DNA of 44,046 nt. Origin: Fulvimonas sp. R45 (lineage in GTDB: Bacteria; Pseudomonadota; Gammaproteobacteria; Xanthomonadales; Rhodanobacteraceae). Both the position numbers and the translations under genes were made by a program. Under the pieces are notes generated by a model. The model was not told the origin of the DNA and made no database searches. It saw nothing but the letters and a program-made list of their open reading frames with translations. Within the stretch, counting starts at the first letter, position 1, and each line of letters opens with the position of its first letter. Positions 27,599 through 35,866 of the stretch are shown one piece after another. The DNA lies in assembly GCF_030504985.1 (NCBI RefSeq), contig NZ_JASERU010000025.1:1-44046 (forward strand), written 5' to 3'.

Positions 27599-28168
27599 AT
27601 GTCCGCACCGCTCGAACTGCTGCAACAACGCCACTCCGTCCCATCCCGCCAGCTCGGCGAACCGGCGCCCGACGACGCCACCCTGCGCGCGCTGCTGCAG
27701 GCGGCGATCCGCGTGCCCGACCACGGCAAGCTGGTGCCGTTCCGGCTGGTCGAGCTGCGCGGCGAGGCCAAGCTGCGCTTCGGCGAGAAGCTGGCCGCGC
27801 GCGCCATCGCGCGCGACCCCGGACTGCCCGAATCCAAGCGCGAGAAGGAACGCCTGCGCTACACCTTCGCGCCGCGGGTGATCGTGGTGGTGGCGCGACT
27901 GCACCCGGAAAGCTCGGTGCCGGAGATCGAGCAGCTGCTGTGCGCCGGCAACGTGGCCTACAACCTGCTGCTCGGCGCGCACGCGCTGGGCTACGGCGCG
28001 CAATGGCTTACCGGCTGGGCCGCCTACGACGGCGAAGCCGCGCGCATCCTCGGCCTGGCGGAGAACGAGCGCGTGGTCGGCTTCGTGCACCTCGGCACCC
28101 CGCAGATCGAGGTGCCCGACCGCGACCGTCCCGCGCTGGACGGACTGCTGACGACATGGACGCCGTGA
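27599..28168 (+). CDS. YdjA-like nitroreductase-family protein
   Basis: A 189-residue FMN-dependent protein of the short YdjA branch. Marks are LLQQRHSVPSRQLGEPAP, AAIRVPDHGKLVPFRLVEL, the middle LCAGNVAYNLLLGAHALGYGAQWLTGW and the end VVGFVHLGTPQ. It probably forms a homodimer that reduces nitro or other electrophilic compounds with NAD(P)H; the physiological substrate is not known. An ATG at 27569 would add ten residues. The 3' end overlaps the exonuclease gene. Confidence 0.88.
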   Translation: MSAPLELLQQRHSVPSRQLGEPAPDDATLRALLQAAIRVPDHGKLVPFRLVELRGEAKLRFGEKLAARAIARDPGLPESKREKERLRYTFAPRVIVVVARLHPESSVPEIEQLLCAGNVAYNLLLGAHALGYGAQWLTGWAAYDGEAARILGLAENERVVGFVHLGTPQIEVPDRDRPALDGLLTTWTP

Positions 28169-29085
28169 GCGCCAGCGGCCAGCCGGGCACGCGGGCGTCC
28201 GCCGCCCACCTGGTCGACGGCAGCCTGTACGTGTTCCGCGCCTGGCACTCGATGCCGGACGAGTTCCGCGACGCCGAGGGCCGCCCGGTCAACGCCGTGC
28301 ACGGCTTCGCGCGCTTCCTGTGCGAGCTGCTGGAGCGGGCGCGGCCCGAGCGCGTGGCGGTGGCCTTCGACGCCTCGCTTACCACCTCGTTCCGCAACGC
28401 GATCTACCCGGCCTACAAGGCCAACCGCGAGCTGCCGCCGCCCGAGCTGGAGCACCAGTTCGTGCTGTGCCGCGAAGTGGCCGCGGCACTGGGCGTGACG
28501 GTGCTGATCGACCACAGCTACGAGGCCGACGACCTGATCGGCAGCGCGCTGTGGAGCCTGCGCGGGCACGGCGTGCCCAGCGTGATCGTCTCCGCCGACA
28601 AGGACTTCGGCCAGTTGCTGGGCGAGCACGACGAGCAGTGGGACTACGCGCGCAACCTGCGCTGGGGCCCCGCCGGCGTGCACGAGAAGCTGGGTGTGCA
28701 TCCGCACCAGCTGGCCGACTACCTGGCCCTGTGCGGCGACGCGGTGGACAACATCCCCGGCGTGCCCGGCATCGGCGCCAAGACCGCCGCCGCCCTGCTC
28801 GCCCACTTCGGCAGCCTCGACGCGCTGCTCGAGCGCGTGGACGAGGTGGCCTTCCTGCGCCTGCGCGGCGCCGCCGCCTGCGCCGCGCGCCTGCGCGAGC
28901 ACGCCGAGGCCGCGCGGCTGTACCGCCGCCTCACCCGCATCGCGCTGGACGCGCCGGTGCAGGAGCACGTCGACGCGCTGCGCCGCCGGCGCGTGGACGA
29001 GGCCCGGCTCGAGGACCTGTGCGGCCGCCTGCGCTTCGGTCCGCTGACGCGGGCGCGGATGAAGGCCCTGCTGATCGCGGCCTGA
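28156..29085 (+). CDS. 5'-3' exonuclease / flap endonuclease (PolA N-domain or Xni type)
   Basis: A 309-residue free-standing homologue of the DNA polymerase I 5'-nuclease domain. Metal-binding acids appear in AHLVDGSLYVFRAWHS, VAFDASL, YEADDLIGSA, VSADKDFGQLL and GDAVDNIPGVPGIG, followed by the helix-3-turn-helix segment. The arch-region PAYKANRELPPPEL is typical. It would remove 5' flaps or RNA primers, backing up PolA. The start is either the ATG at 28156 or a GTG at 28165 that overlaps the nitroreductase stop by four bases. Confidence 0.9.
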   Translation: MDAVSASGQPGTRASAAHLVDGSLYVFRAWHSMPDEFRDAEGRPVNAVHGFARFLCELLERARPERVAVAFDASLTTSFRNAIYPAYKANRELPPPELEHQFVLCREVAAALGVTVLIDHSYEADDLIGSALWSLRGHGVPSVIVSADKDFGQLLGEHDEQWDYARNLRWGPAGVHEKLGVHPHQLADYLALCGDAVDNIPGVPGIGAKTAAALLAHFGSLDALLERVDEVAFLRLRGAAACAARLREHAEAARLYRRLTRIALDAPVQEHVDALRRRRVDEARLEDLCGRLRFGPLTRARMKALLIAA

Positions 29086-29108
29086 TGTCCCGGGCGACGC
29101 GCGCCAGC

Positions 29109-29114
29109 TAGCAT
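29109..29114 (+). promoter_or_regulatory. Candidate -10 box (TAGCAT) giving a leaderless araC-type mRNA
   Basis: TAGCAT ends seven bases before the AraC-family ATG, so transcription would begin at about the start codon. No ribosome binding site is seen, which fits leaderless translation. Confidence 0.4.
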
Positions 29115-29121
29115 CCACGCC

Positions 29122-29946
29122 ATGCAGGGCGTCCCCGGCCAGTTCGACCATCCTTCCGATTCGGCGCAGTTCCGGCACCCGCCGCACCGCGCCGGGGTCG
29201 AACTGTACCGCGCGCACATCGTGCGGCATGCCTTCGAGCTGCACTGCCACGACGGCTTCGGCCTGGGCGCGATCGAATCGGGCGTGGAGCGCTTCCGCTA
29301 CCGCGGCGGCCAGCACCTGGCGCCGCCCGACTCGCTGGTGACGATGAACGCCGGCGAGCTGCACACCGGCCGCGCCGAGACCGAGGATGGCTGGCACTAC
29401 CGCATGATCTACATCGACCCCGCGCTGGTGGCTCAGATCACCGGCGAGCCGGGCTGGTGGTTCGACCGGCCGGTGGGCATGGACGCGGCCGGCGCCCGCG
29501 CGGCCACCGCCCTGCTCGACGCGCTGTGGCGGGCCGACGAGCCGCTGGCGTTCGACAGCCTGCTGTCGCGCCTGCTCGATCGCTTCCGCGCCCACGCCCG
29601 CGTGCCGCGCCCGGCGCCGGCGCAGGCGCCGGTCCGCTTCGCCCCCGTGCTCGACTACCTGCACGCGCACCTGGCCGAGCGCCTCAGCCTCGACCAGCTG
29701 GCCGCCGTAGCCGGGCTCAGCCCGTTCCACTTCCTGCGCCAGTTCCGCGCGCAGCACCACGCCACGCCGCAGCAGTGGCTGATGGCGCTGCGGCTGTCCC
29801 GCGCCAAGCGCCTGCTCGACGCCGGCGAACCGCCGGCGCGGGTGGCGGTGGATGTCGGCCTCAGCGACCAGGCGCACCTCACCCGGGCGTTCGCGCGCCG
29901 CTACGGCGTGACGCCGGCGCGCTACCAGCGCCAGGTCCTGCGCTGA
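29122..29946 (+). CDS. AraC-family transcriptional regulator
   Basis: The protein has 274 residues. The N-terminal cupin-like sensing domain contains VRHAFELHCHDGFGLGAIESG and TMNAGELHTGRAE. The C-terminal double HTH covers VLDYLHAHLAERLSLDQLAAVAGLSPFHFLRQFRAQHHATPQQW and GLSDQAHLTRAFARRYGVTPARYQ. It directly precedes an EamA-type exporter gene, a pairing that usually means the regulator switches on the transporter in response to its substrate. Confidence 0.92.
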   Translation: MQGVPGQFDHPSDSAQFRHPPHRAGVELYRAHIVRHAFELHCHDGFGLGAIESGVERFRYRGGQHLAPPDSLVTMNAGELHTGRAETEDGWHYRMIYIDPALVAQITGEPGWWFDRPVGMDAAGARAATALLDALWRADEPLAFDSLLSRLLDRFRAHARVPRPAPAQAPVRFAPVLDYLHAHLAERLSLDQLAAVAGLSPFHFLRQFRAQHHATPQQWLMALRLSRAKRLLDAGEPPARVAVDVGLSDQAHLTRAFARRYGVTPARYQRQVLR

Positions 29947-29948
29947 CC

Positions 29949-29966
29949 GCAATCCGGTACAAGACG
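29949..29966 (+). promoter_or_regulatory. Candidate AraC-regulator site upstream of the exporter gene
   Basis: GCAATCCGGTACAAGACG lies between the araC-type gene and the exporter start. Sites of the form GCAAT...TACAAGAC recur in front of exporters controlled by this AraC type; that statement is from memory, and direct binding has not been shown here. Confidence 0.35.
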
Positions 29967-29995
29967 CCGGCCGCGCGGGTCGCCATGCTGCGCCC

Positions 29996-30943
29996 ATGTT
30001 GAACGGCATCCTCTACGCGCTCGCGGCCGGCCTGATGTGGGGCCTGGTGTTCGTCGCCCCGCTGCTGCTGCCCGGCTACCCCGCCGCGCTGCTGTCGGTG
30101 GGGCGCTACCTCGCCTTCGGCCTGATCGCGCTGCCGCTGGCCTGGCTGGACCGCGCCGCGCTGGCGCGGCTGGGACGTGCCGACTGGATCGAGGCGCTGA
30201 AGCTGGCCGCCGTGGGCAACCTGCTCTACTACCTGTGCCTGGCCGGCGCTATCCAGCTGGCCGGGGCACCGCTGCCCACGATGGTCATCGGCACGCTGCC
30301 GGTGGTGATCGCGATCAGCGCCAACCTGCGCGACGCGCGCCGCGACGGCCGCCTGCCCTGGCGGCGGCTGGCGCCCTCGCTGGCGCTGATCGCCGCCGGC
30401 GTCGCCTGCGTCGACCGCAGCGAACTGACGGCGCTGGGCGACACCGCCGCCGACCTGCACCGCCTCGCGCGCGGCTTCCTGCTGGCCTGCGCCGCGGTGG
30501 CCTGCTGGACCTGGTATCCGCTGCGCAACGCCGACTGGCTGCGCCGCCATCCCGGACGCAGCCCGCGCGCCTGGGCCACCGCACAGGGCGTGGCCACGCT
30601 GCCGCTGGCGGCGACCGGGTACCTGCTGCTGTGGTGGTTCGCGCCGACCGGCGCACATGCCTTCGCGCTGCCGCTGGGACCGCAGCCGCTGCGCTTCGCG
30701 GCGCTGATGGCGGCGATCGGCCTGTTCGCCTCCTGGCTGGGCACCGCGTGCTGGAACGCAGCCAGCCAGCGCCTGCCCTCGGCGCTGGCCGGCCAACTGA
30801 TCGTGTTCGAGACGCTGGCCGCGCTGGGCTATGCCTACGCGCTGCGCGGCCACGCGCCCGCACCGCTGGCCCTGCTCGGCATCGCCCTGCTGGTGACCGG
30901 AGTGGCGCGGGCGGCGCGGGTGCGGCCGGTGCCGCTGGCGTAG
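29996..30943 (+). CDS. EamA/DMT-family exporter
   Basis: A 315-residue inner-membrane protein with about ten helices in two EamA-type halves. It starts MLNGILYALAAGLMWGLVFVAPLLLPGY, has LPTMVIGTLPVVIAI mid-chain and CWNAASQRLPSALAGQLIVFETLAAL in the second half. DMT transporters export amino acids, nucleosides or drugs; the substrate is not known. The adjacent AraC regulator probably controls it. Confidence 0.88.
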   Translation: MLNGILYALAAGLMWGLVFVAPLLLPGYPAALLSVGRYLAFGLIALPLAWLDRAALARLGRADWIEALKLAAVGNLLYYLCLAGAIQLAGAPLPTMVIGTLPVVIAISANLRDARRDGRLPWRRLAPSLALIAAGVACVDRSELTALGDTAADLHRLARGFLLACAAVACWTWYPLRNADWLRRHPGRSPRAWATAQGVATLPLAATGYLLLWWFAPTGAHAFALPLGPQPLRFAALMAAIGLFASWLGTACWNAASQRLPSALAGQLIVFETLAALGYAYALRGHAPAPLALLGIALLVTGVARAARVRPVPLA

Positions 30944-31011
30944 GCCGTCGCGCTTGTCGATGCCATGTCGCCGCGGCACCATGCAGCGTCCATCCCCACG
31001 CACGCCCGCCG

Positions 31012-31575
31012 ATGCCTTCCAGCCGCACTGCCCTTCCCGCCGACGCCGACGCCCCCGAGGAAACGCTCTACGCGGGCCGCTGGCTCAGCCTGCTCCGTCG
31101 CGGGCGCTGGGAGTACGCGCAGCGCAACAACCCGGGCGGCGCGGCGATCATCGTGGCGGTGACGCCCGACGACCGCGTGCTGTTCGTGGAGCAGTACCGC
31201 GTGGCGATCCGCCAGCGCACCATCGAGATGCCGGCCGGGCTGGTGGGCGACCTCGCCGGGCAGGAAGACGAAGGCGTGCTGCTGGCCGCCCGGCGCGAGC
31301 TGGAGGAGGAGACCGGCTGGCGCTGCGCCCGCGCGGTCCTGCTCCACCAGGGCCCGTCCTCGGCCGGCATGAGCACCGAGATGATCGCTTTCGTGCGCGC
31401 CTTCGACCTGACGAAGGTCGGCCCCGGCGGCGGCGACGCCAGCGAGAACATCGTGGTGCACGAGGTGCCGCGCGCCGGCGCGAGCGCATGGCTGTTCGCC
31501 CGCGCCGCCGAGAGCTACTCGATCGACCCCAAGCTGTTCGCGGGGCTGTGGCTGCTGGAGCACGGCGAGGCCTGA
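31012..31575 (+). CDS. Nudix hydrolase, ADP-ribose pyrophosphatase type
   Basis: The protein has 187 residues. The Nudix helix is present (E-G-V-L-L-A-A-R-R-E-L-E-E-E-T-G, ending REL-E-EETG), although the first Gly of the classical box is replaced. The lead-in VEQYRVAIRQRTIEMPAGLVG is typical of NudF-like enzymes that split ADP-ribose to AMP and ribose 5-phosphate. The ATG at 31012 begins MPSSRTALPADAD; the longer frame overlapping the exporter gene is a shadow. Confidence 0.9.
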   Translation: MPSSRTALPADADAPEETLYAGRWLSLLRRGRWEYAQRNNPGGAAIIVAVTPDDRVLFVEQYRVAIRQRTIEMPAGLVGDLAGQEDEGVLLAARRELEEETGWRCARAVLLHQGPSSAGMSTEMIAFVRAFDLTKVGPGGGDASENIVVHEVPRAGASAWLFARAAESYSIDPKLFAGLWLLEHGEA

Positions 31576-31586
31576 GCTTCGCGGAT

Positions 31587-31609
31587 CCCGGCCGCACCGC
31601 ACGGCCGGG
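31587..31609 (+). terminator. Hairpin after the Nudix gene
   Basis: An 8-base perfect stem (CCCGGCCG/CGGCCGGG) with a 7-base loop starts 11 bases after the Nudix stop. There is no U-tract, so it is at best a weak terminator or an RNA 3'-end stabiliser. Confidence 0.35.
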
Positions 31610-31718
31610 TGCCCGCCCCCTCGGGGCCTGTTCACAACCCGCCTGCCGGACAGCCCCCGTCGTTTCTTTTCCAGGCAAACAGGAAATCCGGCTGGACAAC
31701 CGATGACAGCCCCCGGCT

Positions 31719-31997
31719 CGTCATCCCGGCGCAGGCCATTTGTCCGGAACAGTGGTTGATGCCGGTCAAGAGCTTGCACCGAAGATCGGCAAACAGCGTG
31801 CGGGGAAGACCACCGGCGGCCTCGAAGGGAGAGCGAAGAAAGCTCCCTCCCCTGCGCGCAGGGGAGGGCTGGGGAGGGGTGCTTTTGGCTTGAAAGCCAA
31901 AGCGTTACCCCTCCCAACCTCCCCCTGCGCGCAGGGGGAGGAGCTCATCCAGCGGCAGGAAATAGTCCGGACAGCCGTGGGCGCAGGCCGGGATCCA
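31719..31997. repeat. Palindromic repeat split by a 242-base insertion with direct repeats
   Basis: The 10-base sequence GGCGCAGGCC occurs at 31728-31737 and again at 31980-31989. Removing everything between them together with one copy rebuilds the palindromic unit ATCCCGGC-GCAG-GCCGGGAT, a common dispersed repeat form. The insert therefore looks like a small element flanked by a 10-base target duplication. Its edges show TGTCCGGA near the left and TCCGGACA near the right, in inverted orientation. Confidence 0.55.
31841..31945. repeat. Long imperfect palindrome (CTCCC-type dispersed repeat)
   Basis: Two halves around the centre at about 31893 (GGCTTGAAAGCC) are near reverse complements. Each half contains the smaller palindrome CTCCCCTGCGCGCAGGGGAG or its close variant. 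The type is common between genes in GC-rich proteobacteria and would form a large hairpin in RNA. Confidence 0.8.
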
Positions 31998-32091
31998 GTA
32001 GCCGTAGGATCGTCAACAGACTCTAAAGCCCGCGCCCGGGCGGCCGATACAGGAGCCGACGTCGCCATGCGACCTGACTCTCGGACCGCCC

Positions 32092-32454
32092 ATGAAGACC
32101 CTGCTCGCCTCCGCCCTGCTGCTGCTCGCGCCGCTGGGTGCGCACGCCGCCTGCTCCGCCAACGATTTCAAGATCCAGGACTTCAAGATCAAACCGGTGT
32201 CCGGCGGCTTCGGCCCGCGGATCAGCCTCAGCGGCGAACTGGTGAACAACTGCGGCGCGGCCGCCGCCGCGCAGGTCCGCATCGTGGCCAAGGACGCCAG
32301 CGGCAACGTGCTGGCCAGCAAGCAGGGCTGGCCGGCCGGCACCTCGAACATCTCGCCGGGGCAATCGGTGAACTTCGACCTGGGCCGGCTGTTCCGCTAC
32401 CAGCCGAGCATGGAGTCCTTCACGGCCAGCGTGAGCGACGTCCGCACCTGGTGA
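32092..32454 (+). CDS. Small secreted protein with FxLYD-like domain
   Basis: A 120-residue protein with a clear signal peptide (MKTLLASALLLLAPLGAHA, cleavage before Ala-Cys). The mature part is one beta-rich domain: FKIQDFKIKPVSGG, ISLSGELVNNCGAAAAAQVRI, GNVLASKQGWPAG and SPGQSVNFDLGRL. That order matches FxLYD/DUF3426-type immunoglobulin-like folds. Two cysteines (in ACSAN and NNCG) may form a disulfide. No enzyme motif is seen and the function is unknown. A strong terminator follows. Confidence 0.75.
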   Translation: MKTLLASALLLLAPLGAHAACSANDFKIQDFKIKPVSGGFGPRISLSGELVNNCGAAAAAQVRIVAKDASGNVLASKQGWPAGTSNISPGQSVNFDLGRLFRYQPSMESFTASVSDVRTW

Positions 32455-32478
32455 GCCGCGCTCCCGGGCTTCGCCGCA

Positions 32479-32503
32479 GGGCCCCGCGAGGGGCCCTTTT
32501 TTT
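32479..32503 (+). terminator. Rho-independent terminator
   Basis: The stem GGGCCCC/GGGGCCC with loop GCGA is followed at once by seven T residues. It terminates the small secreted protein gene and lies six bases from the end of the converging chemotaxis operon. Confidence 0.93.
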
Positions 32504-32508
32504 GTGCC

Positions 32509-32814
32509 TCAGTGCAGCGCGAACAGCCGGTCGAACCCGGCCACGCGCAGCGTGCCGCGCAGCGCGCTGTCGACGTTGACGATGCGGATCTCGGCGCGGT
32601 CGCCGCCGGCGTGCTCGCGCAGCAGCAGCAGCATGCCCAGCGCGGAGCTGTCCATGCGGGCGACCTCGCCCAGGTCGACCACGTAGCTGCGCGCGGGCCG
32701 CACGGCGCCGAGGCAGGCCTCGTGGAAGTCGCGGTGGACACTGAAATCGAAGCGCTCGCCGAGCTGCAGGGTCAGGCAATCGGTTTCGCTGTCGTGATGG
32801 GCGGTGATGCTCAT
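32509..32814 (-). CDS. STAS-domain protein (anti-sigma-factor antagonist type)
   Basis: A 101-residue single STAS domain. The phosphorylation-site loop reads VARMDSSALGMLLLL, with two serines where SpoIIAA-type proteins are phosphorylated. It is the last gene of the chemotaxis operon, 46 bases after the MCP-like gene. No cognate serine kinase is visible in the window. Its partner may be a flagellar or anti-sigma regulator elsewhere, or a chemotaxis protein in this operon. Confidence 0.88.
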   Translation of the reverse strand: MSITAHHDSETDCLTLQLGERFDFSVHRDFHEACLGAVRPARSYVVDLGEVARMDSSALGMLLLLREHAGGDRAEIRIVNVDSALRGTLRVAGFDRLFALH

Positions 32815-32860
32815 GGCTTGACTCCGGTGGCGGTCGCGCGGCCGTGCACGGGCCGCGGGT

Positions 32861-34036
32861 TCAGAACAGCTCGATCTCGCCGGCGTCCATCGAGCTCTGC
32901 AGCGCCGGGCCGCGCGAGCGCAGCCGCGCCTTCTCGCGCTGCACCGCCAGCCGGTTGCGCACGCGCCCGGCGTGCTCGGCCAGCACGCCGGCGTCGATCG
33001 GCCCGCAGGCCAGCGTCTCGATGTCGCGCGTGCACTCGGCGGTGATGTCCTGCAGCTCCACCAGCCGCGTACGGGTCTGGTTGATCAGCTGGCTGAGGAT
33101 GTCCTCGAACTGCAGCGAGCGGATGGTGGTGGAAACGTCGCTGCCGAGGCCGCGGTTGATCTCCACCACCTGGTCGGCGACTTCGCTGGCGCGGGCGTTG
33201 CTGCGGGTGACGTGCTCCATCATCGCGTCGATGCCGCCCTTGGCGGACAGCGCCACGTTGAGGTCCTGCGCGGCCAGCGCCCCGACCAGGCCGCGCAGCT
33301 GCTCCATCGAGGCGCGCGCGCGCTCGACGTGGCTGCCGATCTGCTCGTTGAACTGGTTGGAATGGCTGGCCAGGTTGCGGATCTCGCCGGCCACCACCGC
33401 GAAGCCGCGCCCCGCCTCGCCCGCGCGCGCCGCCTCGATGGCCGCGTTCAACGCCAGCAGGTTGGTTTCCTCGGCGATGGTGTTGACGTTCCTCAGCAGG
33501 CCGAACACCGCGTCCATCTCCTTCGCGGTGCCGTCGATGCGGTAGACGATGCGCAGGCTCTCGCGCGAGAGCTGCACGATCAGCCCCACGAAGTGTTCCA
33601 GCAGGTCGCCGGTGCGCGCGGCGAAATCCTGCATCGAGACGCCGTCGCGCTGCGCGTCGATGATCTGCTTCAGCAGCGATTGCTGCTGGCCGGTCTTGCG
33701 CGACAGGCCGTCGAAGCCGCCGCCCAGCTCGGAGACCGCGTCGCGCAGCAGGTCCAGCGCCTGGTGCAGCTCGCGCGCGGCGTGACCGAGCTCGTCCACC
33801 AGCGCGCCGCGCACGTCGTCCAGCGCCTCGCGCACCGGTTCGTGGTCGGGCACCGGCGCATCCGCATGGGCGGCCGCGCCGAGCCGGTGCGCCTCGACGA
33901 TCCACGCGGCGGTCACCGCGACCAGCAGCAGCGGCGCCAGCCAGGCCGGGTGCCAGAACAGGGCGGTCGCCAGAGCCAGCGCACTGGCGCCGAAACCGAG
34001 CGGATGGCGGACGACGGGAAGACGGGCGAAAGACAT
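32861..34036 (-). CDS. MCP-like protein with CheZ-like helix motif
   Basis: The protein has 391 residues. A short membrane hairpin (about 15-47) precedes a coiled coil without a HAMP or ligand-binding domain. The MCP-type tip is [38 protein letters not shown] (about 186-223). A helix follows with [11 protein letters not shown] (308-318), in which Asp312 and Gln316 align with the catalytic Asp143/Gln147 region of CheZ (FQDLTGQVI). The chain ends GEIELF, nearly the same as the CheD ending. The operon has no cheZ, so a CheY-P phosphatase or adaptor role is suggested, not shown. Family annotation would be methyl-accepting chemotaxis protein. It starts 13 bases after cheB. Confidence 0.85.
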   Translation of the reverse strand: MSFARLPVVRHPLGFGASALALATALFWHPAWLAPLLLVAVTAAWIVEAHRLGAAAHADAPVPDHEPVREALDDVRGALVDELGHAARELHQALDLLRDAVSELGGGFDGLSRKTGQQQSLLKQIIDAQRDGVSMQDFAARTGDLLEHFVGLIVQLSRESLRIVYRIDGTAKEMDAVFGLLRNVNTIAEETNLLALNAAIEAARAGEAGRGFAVVAGEIRNLASHSNQFNEQIGSHVERARASMEQLRGLVGALAAQDLNVALSAKGGIDAMMEHVTRSNARASEVADQVVEINRGLGSDVSTTIRSLQFEDILSQLINQTRTRLVELQDITAECTRDIETLACGPIDAGVLAEHAGRVRNRLAVQREKARLRSRGPALQSSMDAGEIELF

Positions 34037-34049
34037 GGCGGTTCCGGGA

Positions 34050-35150
34050 TCAATGGATGGCAGCGGTGGCGGCGACGGCCGCGGGACGGCTGGCCAGGGC
34101 GAGCAGGCGCGCGGCGATGCGCTCCAGCGGCAGCGCCTCCTCGGCGGCGCCGAGCTTCCACGCGGCGCCAGGCATGCCCCAGACCACCGAGCTTTCCTCG
34201 TCCTGCACCAGGGTGCGCGCGCCGGCCTGACGCAGTTCCAGCAGGCCGCGCGCCCCGTCGTCGCCCATGCCGGTGAGCAGCGCGGCGACCGTGGCGGCGC
34301 CGACGCTGGCCGCCGTCGAGCGGAACAGCACGTCGACGCTGGGCTTGTGGCGGTTGACCTGCGGCCCGTCGTGCAGGCGGCACACGTGCCGGGCGCCGTC
34401 CCACATCACCAGCAGGTGCTGGCTGCCGGGGGCGATGTAGGCGTGGCCGGGCTGGATCGGCTGGCCGTCGCGCGCCTCGCACACGCGCATCGCCGAGCAG
34501 TGGTCCATCCGCGCCGCGAAGGGTCCGCTGAAGGCGGCCGGGATGTGCTGGGTGACGACGATCGGCGGCGCGTCGGGCGGCATCGCCTCCAGCACCGCGC
34601 GGATCGCCTCGGTACCGCCGGTGGACGCGCCCAGCGCGATGATCGGGCTGCCGCCGCGCGTGCCCGGCGTCTGCGAGCGCGGCAGCACCGCGTCGGCGGA
34701 CAGCCGCGGCGCCACCTCCAGCCGGCGCACCGTCGCGCGCGGGCGCGGCCGCGCCCGCGCGGCGGCCTTCACCTTGGCGCAGATCTCGGCGGCGCCGGCG
34801 GCGAGGCTGTCGGCCAGGTCGCTGGCCGGCTTGGCGAAGAAGTCGACCGCGCCCAGTTCCAGCGCGCGCAGGGTGACCTCGGCGCCCTGCCGGGTCAGCG
34901 AGGACACCATCACCACCGGCATCGGCCGCAGCCGCATCAGGTTCTCCAGGAAGGTGAGGCCGTCCATGCGCGGCATCTCCACGTCCAGGGTGAGCACGTC
35001 GGGGGCGAGCTGCTTGATCTTCTCGCGCGCCACCAGCGGGTCCGGCGCGGCGCCGACCACCTCGATCGCCGGGTCGGAGGCGAGCATGGCCGACAGCAGC
35101 TTGCGCACCAGCGCGGAATCGTCGATGACCAGTACTCGCACTCTTTCCAT
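34050..35150 (-). CDS. cheB: Chemotaxis protein-glutamate methylesterase CheB
   Basis: A 366-residue response regulator and methylesterase/deamidase that removes methyl groups from chemoreceptors. The receiver domain has Asp10/Asp11 and phospho-acceptor Asp56 ([12 protein letters not shown]). The linker is at about 125-168. The esterase triad is Ser176 (GASTGGTEA), His202 (TQHIP) and Asp298 (GMGDDGA). The ATG at 35150 has GGGAAA upstream in a 77-base gap after cheD. Confidence 0.96.
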   Translation of the reverse strand: MERVRVLVIDDSALVRKLLSAMLASDPAIEVVGAAPDPLVAREKIKQLAPDVLTLDVEMPRMDGLTFLENLMRLRPMPVVMVSSLTRQGAEVTLRALELGAVDFFAKPASDLADSLAAGAAEICAKVKAAARARPRPRATVRRLEVAPRLSADAVLPRSQTPGTRGGSPIIALGASTGGTEAIRAVLEAMPPDAPPIVVTQHIPAAFSGPFAARMDHCSAMRVCEARDGQPIQPGHAYIAPGSQHLLVMWDGARHVCRLHDGPQVNRHKPSVDVLFRSTAASVGAATVAALLTGMGDDGARGLLELRQAGARTLVQDEESSVVWGMPGAAWKLGAAEEALPLERIAARLLALASRPAAVAATAAIH

Positions 35151-35227
35151 TGCCGGTTTCCCGTCTCGCTGTTCATGGATGGAACGGACGCCTCGCGCGC
35201 CGCCGCGGCCTGCGCCGGGCCGGCGCG

Positions 35228-35866
35228 TCAGAACAGCTCCACCTCGCCCTTTATCGGATCGTTGGCCAGGCGCTTGAGGTACGAGCGCTCCTCCGCCGCC
35301 AGCGCCACGTCGCCGCCGCGCTGCAGCAGGCGCACGCGCGCGCGCCCGCTGGCGGGGAAGAACTGCACCAGCCGCGGGTGCACGTCGCCCAGGTCGGACG
35401 CCACCAGCTGCAGGCGCTCGGCCTCGATGTAGCGCTGCACGAACTCGATGTTGCGCCGGCCCACGTCGGTCATCTGCGCCAGCACGCGGCCGCCGCCGAA
35501 GACCTTCACCGCCAGCTCGCCGCGCAGGCCGCCGGCCTTGAGCACGGCGTTGATCAACTGCTCCATCGCGTCGCTGCCGTAGCGCGCCGCGCGTCCGGCC
35601 ACGCCGGACCAGTCGTCGCGCCCCGCCGCGCCGGCGGGCGGCGCCGGCAGCATGAAATGGTTCATGCCGCCGATGCGCCGGCGCGCGTCGTACACGCAGG
35701 CGGAGACGCAGGAACCCAGCACGGTGGTGATCACCTCGTCCTGCGCGCTCGCGTAGAACTCGCCCGGCAGCAGCTTCACCGCGGTGCGTCCGTGCGCGCT
35801 GTCCCAGCAGCGGCGCAGGTGCTCGAAGCCCGGCAGCGCGTCGGCGAGGGCGGCCGCGGCGCTCAT
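35228..35866 (-). CDS. cheD: Chemoreceptor glutamine deamidase CheD
   Basis: A 212-residue enzyme that deamidates receptor glutamines. The catalytic set Thr47, Cys53 ([12 protein letters not shown]) and His70 (GGMNHF) matches the Thermotoga spacing. The chain ends [11 protein letters not shown], nearly the same tail as the MCP-like protein two genes downstream. No cheC partner is present in the operon. The ATG overlaps the cheR stop by four bases. Confidence 0.94.
   Translation of the reverse strand: MSAAAALADALPGFEHLRRCWDSAHGRTAVKLLPGEFYASAQDEVITTVLGSCVSACVYDARRRIGGMNHFMLPAPPAGAAGRDDWSGVAGRAARYGSDAMEQLINAVLKAGGLRGELAVKVFGGGRVLAQMTDVGRRNIEFVQRYIEAERLQLVASDLGDVHPRLVQFFPASGRARVRLLQRGGDVALAAEERSYLKRLANDPIKGEVELF

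Larger units (their letters stand above)
31623..32024. repeat. Inverted-repeat element, copy 3 (diverged, composite)
   Basis: The ends GCCTGTTCAC (near 31627) and GTCAACAGACTCT (near 32012-32024) match the ends of copies 1 and 2, but the interior is different. It contains the split palindrome and the CTCCC palindrome listed separately. No protein-coding signal is present. It fills most of the 516-base gap between the Nudix gene and the secreted protein gene. Confidence 0.55.

Noticed and set aside
31719-32003. Possible small coding remnant between the Nudix and secreted-protein genes
   Set aside because: Frames here are short, change phase at the palindromes and show no recognisable protein pattern; inverted repeats explain the region better.
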